Below, piece after piece: positions 60,741 through 64,000 of a DNA stretch of 64,000 nucleotides (position 1 is its first letter; every line of letters begins with the position of its first letter). The stretch lies in contig NZ_SMRT01000004.1 in assembly GCF_004354045.1 (NCBI RefSeq), positions 248,001 through 312,000 on the forward strand. The letters run 5' to 3'. Below the pieces are notes generated by a model. The model was not told the origin of the DNA, made no database searches, and saw only the letters and a list, made by a program, of their open reading frames with translations. The translations under genes were made by a program, and so were the position numbers. This stretch comes from Paenibacillus piri. GTDB taxonomy: Bacteria; Bacillota; Bacilli; Paenibacillales; NBRC-103111.

Positions 60741-61295
60741 TTATACTTCCATAATCTCTTTTTCTTTGGCTGCCAAAACCTTCTCGACTTCGCCGATGTA
60801 TTTATCGGTTGATTTCTGAATATCTTCTTGATGCTTGCGGGATTCATCTTCAGAAATTCCGTTTTTCTCCAGCTTTTTGATCTCGTCGTTTGCATCGCGG
60901 CGCACGTTGCGGATCGCTACTTTGGCTTCTTCCCCGAACTTGCGGGTCATTTTCACCAATTCCGCTCTCCGTTCTTCGGTTAATGCCGGGATGACGATGC
61001 GAATCACCGATCCGTCATTGGATGGGGTCAAGCCCAAATCCGACTTCATGATCGCTTTCTCGATAGCGGATAAAGAGCTTTTATCCCATGGCTGTATCAT
61101 TAATGTACGGGAATCCGGGGTATTGATATTCGCTAACTGGTTGACCGGAGTCATGGCGCCGTAGTATTCCACTTGTACGCGGTCCAGCAGAGCCGGAGTC
61201 GCTCTTCCCGCACGCAGGCTGGAAAGCTCTCTTTTCAATGATCCGATCGCTTTATCCATGCGGTCTTCCGCATTTTTCTTAATCGACTGTGGCAT
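60741..61295 (-). CDS. frr: Ribosome recycling factor
   Basis: 184 residues. Three-helix-bundle signatures: [40 protein letters not shown] and [20 protein letters not shown]. Works with EF-G to split post-termination ribosomes. Start at the ATG at 61295, with GGGAGTG 9 nt upstream; the GTG at 61307 sits inside that site. Only 4 bp after the pyrH stop, so co-translated. Confidence 0.96.
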   Translation of the reverse strand: MPQSIKKNAEDRMDKAIGSLKRELSSLRAGRATPALLDRVQVEYYGAMTPVNQLANINTPDSRTLMIQPWDKSSLSAIEKAIMKSDLGLTPSNDGSVIRIVIPALTEERRAELVKMTRKFGEEAKVAIRNVRRDANDEIKKLEKNGISEDESRKHQEDIQKSTDKYIGEVEKVLAAKEKEIMEV

Positions 61296-61299
61296 ATCG

Positions 61300-62028
<729 letters not shown>

Positions 62029-62078
62029 TTATACCCCCGTTCAAAAAAAGCGGCTGTTTATTTATGTTTAAAAAAGAA

Positions 62079-62095
62079 GGAACACGAAGTGTTCC
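62079..62095 (-). terminator. Terminator between tsf and pyrH
   Basis: GGAACAC-TTC-GTGTTCC perfect 7-bp stem, then TTCTTTTTT on the minus strand, 23 bp after the tsf stop. Confidence 0.8.
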
Positions 62096-62117
62096 CACAT
62101 TTTTTATGCCTTATTTA

Positions 62118-62768
62118 TTACTTCTTGACTTGCGCCATTACTTCTTCGGCGAAGTTTTCTTGTTTTTTCTCCAGCCCTTCGCCCAATTCGAAGCGTACGA
62201 AACGGCGAATCGTGATGTTCTCGCCGATGGTCGCCACTTTCTCATTCAGCAGCTGGCTCACTTTTTTATCCGGATCTTTAATGAAGGACTGCTCCATCAA
62301 GCAAAACTCTTCATAGTATTTGCTAAGGCGGCCTTCGACCATTTTCTCAACGATATTAGCCGGTTTGCCTTCGTTCAACGCCTGGTTTTTCAAAATTTCG
62401 CGTTCTTTCTCAATCGCTTCCTGCGGTACTTCTTCGCGGCGCACATACAACGGGCTGGCCGCTGCGATCTGCATCGCAATATCTCTCGCAAATTCACGGA
62501 ATTGATCGGTTTTTCCGACGAAGTCCGTTTCACAGTTGATTTCTACCAATACGCCGATCCGTCCGCCGGCATGAATGTAGGATTCGACAACGCCTTCAGT
62601 CGCGATCCGTCCCGCTTTGTTGGCTGCCGCCGACAATCCTTTTTCGCGAAGAATTTCAGCCGCTTTTGTCAAATCGCCATTCGCTTCTTCCAACGCTTTT
62701 TTGCAATCGAGCATTCCCGCTCCTGTTTTTTCACGCAATTCTTTTACTGATGCCGCATTTACCGCCAT
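62118..62768 (-). CDS. tsf: Elongation factor Ts (short form)
   Basis: 216 residues, against about 290 in B. subtilis. An N-terminal UBA-like domain ([20 protein letters not shown]) and the core subdomain with the [10 protein letters not shown] motif in [20 protein letters not shown] are present. The dimerisation/coiled part is shorter, as in Thermus-type EF-Ts. Exchanges GDP on EF-Tu. ATG after AAGGAGGCCAAATC. It follows rpsB across a terminator, the conserved arrangement. Confidence 0.96.
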   Translation of the reverse strand: MAVNAASVKELREKTGAGMLDCKKALEEANGDLTKAAEILREKGLSAAANKAGRIATEGVVESYIHAGGRIGVLVEINCETDFVGKTDQFREFARDIAMQIAAASPLYVRREEVPQEAIEKEREILKNQALNEGKPANIVEKMVEGRLSKYYEEFCLMEQSFIKDPDKKVSQLLNEKVATIGENITIRRFVRFELGEGLEKKQENFAEEVMAQVKK

Positions 62769-62809
62769 GATTTGGCCTCCTTGTAAGATAGACTATACAA
62801 CTCTAAAAA

Positions 62810-62849
62810 AAGGGCGGTGAAAGGATTTTGCACCTTTGAACCACCCTTT
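62810..62849 (-). terminator. Terminator of rpsB
   Basis: AAGGGTGGTT-x-AAAGG pairs with CCTTT-x-ACCGCCCTT, followed by TTTTT on the minus strand. Probably partly read through, as tsf usually shares the rpsB promoter. Confidence 0.75.
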
Positions 62850-62861
62850 CCTATTCAGCCC

Positions 62862-63560
62862 TTAAGCTGTTGTTTGTTCACCTTGGCGTGCTTCGATCAC
62901 TGCATCGGCGATTTTCGCCGTCAACAGCTTCACGGCACGAATCGCGTCGTCATTACCTGGAATGACGTAGTCGATTTCATCCGGATCGCAGTTAGTATCA
63001 ACGATACCGACGATTGGGATACCCAATTTGCGGGCTTCTGCAACCGCGATACGCTCTTTGCGAGGATCGATGACGAACAATGCGCTAGGAAGGCCTCTCA
63101 TGTTCTTGATACCGCCCAAGAACTTCTCCAAACGCTCTTGCTCTTTGCGGAGAATGATAACTTCTTTCTTAGGAAGCACGTCGAACGTGCCGTCTTGTTC
63201 CCATCTTTCCAGCTCTTTCAAGCGGTCGATACGCTTTTGAATCGTTTGGAAGTTCGTTAACGTACCGCCCAACCAGCGTTGGTTGATGTAGTACATGCCG
63301 CAGCGCTCCGCTTCTTCCGCAACGGAATCTTGAGCCTGCTTCTTCGTGCCTACGAACAAAATCGTGCCGTTTTCTTCGGCAACCGATTTGACGAAGTTGT
63401 AAGCTTCTTCCACTTTCTTGACCGTCTTTTGCAGGTCGATAATGTAAATGCCGTTTCTTTCAGTGAAGATGTAACGATCCATTTTCGGGTTCCAACGACG
63501 GGTCTGATGACCGAAGTGCACCCCAGCTTCCAAAAGCTGTTTCATGGAGATTACTGCCAT
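62862..63560 (-). CDS. rpsB: 30S ribosomal protein S2
   Basis: 232 residues. [40 protein letters not shown], and [20 protein letters not shown] are near-invariant S2 segments. ATG at 63560 with GAGGTGCGTGAAG upstream; a GTG two codons earlier overlaps that site. A strong SigA promoter lies at 63687-63715, leaving a leader of about 120 nt that includes a CTTCCC/GGGAAG hairpin (63627-63643). Confidence 0.98.
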   Translation of the reverse strand: MAVISMKQLLEAGVHFGHQTRRWNPKMDRYIFTERNGIYIIDLQKTVKKVEEAYNFVKSVAEENGTILFVGTKKQAQDSVAEEAERCGMYYINQRWLGGTLTNFQTIQKRIDRLKELERWEQDGTFDVLPKKEVIILRKEQERLEKFLGGIKNMRGLPSALFVIDPRKERIAVAEARKLGIPIVGIVDTNCDPDEIDYVIPGNDDAIRAVKLLTAKIADAVIEARQGEQTTA

Positions 63561-63686
63561 CTTCACGCACCTCCTCTAAGTTTGGTTTTGGGTCTCCTCC
63601 GCTTGGATCGCATCTTCGACATAAAACTTCCCTCCGGGAAGCACCCTTATGCGAATTGATCAGCGTGCGTTTTAACACCGTCAATA

Positions 63687-63715
63687 AATATACCATAACT
63701 GAAAATGCTATGCAA
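63687..63715 (-). promoter_or_regulatory. SigA promoter of rpsB
   Basis: TTGCAT (63710-63715), 17-bp spacer, TATATT (63687-63692), about 120 bp before the rpsB ATG. Confidence 0.75.
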
Positions 63716-63765
63716 CACTTGTTGTCGTTAGAACTTGAACCGTATTTTTCATGCCCGGAAGCCTG

Positions 63766-64000
63766 TTAGCGGGTTGTCAAAATCGACGCAACTTGACTTA
63801 AATCCGGCTGTCCCTTAAACGCATGTACCCCGGCAATAATCTTGTCATTTAACTGCTGCTTGGCCATCAGCTCTTCAAATGCCGTCCGGTCGGTGATGAC
63901 TCCACTCTTCAACAGCATATCGGCGACTACGCCAGCACTTTGCCCGTTATATACGTAAATATACACTTCCTTCACCGTTTCTTTCACGGGTTCTTTGACC
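63766..64000 (-). CDS. C-terminal end of a MltG/YceG-like domain protein (cut by window edge)
   Basis: The last 77 or so residues of a protein whose frame is open to base 64000 (VKEPVKETVKEVYIYVYNG leads in). The region AGVVADMLLKSGVITDRTAFEEL, written here as two parts AGVVADMLLKSG and VITDRTAFEEL, followed by AGVHAFKGQPDLSQVASIL, resembles the LysM-like substrate-binding half of YceG/MltG transglycosylases. No catalytic part is visible. It lies where swrB-type genes precede rpsB in B. subtilis. Identity is tentative because only the tail can be seen. Confidence 0.5.
   Translation of the reverse strand, partial: VKEPVKETVKEVYIYVYNGQSAGVVADMLLKSGVITDRTAFEELMAKQQLNDKIIAGVHAFKGQPDLSQVASILTTR

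Noticed and set aside
62810..62849. rpsB terminator as proof that tsf is a separate unit
   Set aside because: The stem is interrupted and rpsB-tsf co-transcription with partial termination is common, so no firm conclusion was drawn.

Overview
The window is almost certainly from an endospore-forming Firmicute of the Paenibacillaceae (Paenibacillus or a close relative). This rests on protein character, moderate GC, strong AGGAGG-type ribosome binding sites, many TTG/GTG starts, and gene order. From the right edge leftwards (the direction of transcription) the order is rpsB-tsf-pyrH-frr-uppS-cdsA-dxr-rseP-proS-polC-rimP-nusA-ylxR-ylxQ-infB-rbfA-nrnA-truB-ribF-rpsO-pnpA-ylxY-mlpA-dut-spoVFA-spoVFB-asd-dapG-dapA-rnjB-tepA-ylzJ-spoIIIE-(sleB)-ymfF-ymfH-ymfI-ymfJ-(lipoprotein)-ymfK-ymfM-yajQ-rimO-pgsA-cinA-recA-recX-rny-ymdB-spoVS-(dipeptidase)-korA-korB-pduL-miaB-ricA-(P450). 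This is the conserved Bacillus subtilis rpsB-to-ymcA backbone with a few insertions, losses and replacements. Essentially every gene is on the minus strand. The only plus-strand genes are a small pair at 24204-24620, divergent from sleB.

Regions: 57.9-64 kb covers translation factors, UMP kinase, ribosome recycling, and isoprenoid/phospholipid genes. 49.5-57.6 kb covers site-2 protease, an archaeal/eukaryal-type prolyl-tRNA synthetase, replicative polymerase PolC and RimP. 41.2-49.5 kb is the nusA-infB operon, with nrnA in the place where ylxP might be expected. 35.6-41 kb holds PNPase, a YlxY deacetylase-like protein, an M16 peptidase and dUTPase. 30.5-35.3 kb is the dipicolinate/diaminopimelate cluster. 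24.7-30.2 kb holds RNase J, TepA, YlzJ and SpoIIIE. 12.9-24.6 kb holds SleB, the ymf genes and lipid/tRNA/ribosome modification genes. 0-12.7 kb holds recA-recX, RNase Y and its neighbours, the 2-oxoacid:ferredoxin oxidoreductase, MiaB, RicA and a P450 cut by the window edge.

The ordinary genes are well explained. The unusual structure lies between them. A dispersed repeat of about 55-92 bp occurs seven times (698-789, 3691-3775, 28382-28424, 30374-30445, 32681-32734, 41058-41148, 57725-57800). It always lies directly on the 3' side of a terminator-like hairpin and T-tract in the same relative orientation, even in the one inverted copy. It can fold into up to three small hairpins. One copy has an internal deletion and one lacks the end next to the terminator. 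A second palindromic family with CCCCCAAAAGT-type ends is present as a tandem pair upstream of polC (54573-54698) and as an interrupted copy near pnpA (38553-38655).

Other points of note are a LexA/SOS box and SigA promoter at recA; a terminator hairpin directly before the polC ribosome binding site; a His/Gly-rich plus-strand gene broken by a 2-bp AT duplication; a RicA with a His-rich, Cys-bearing N-terminal extension; and a P-loop motif in the DUF3388 protein YmfK. All family assignments come from reading the sequence; no database search was run.
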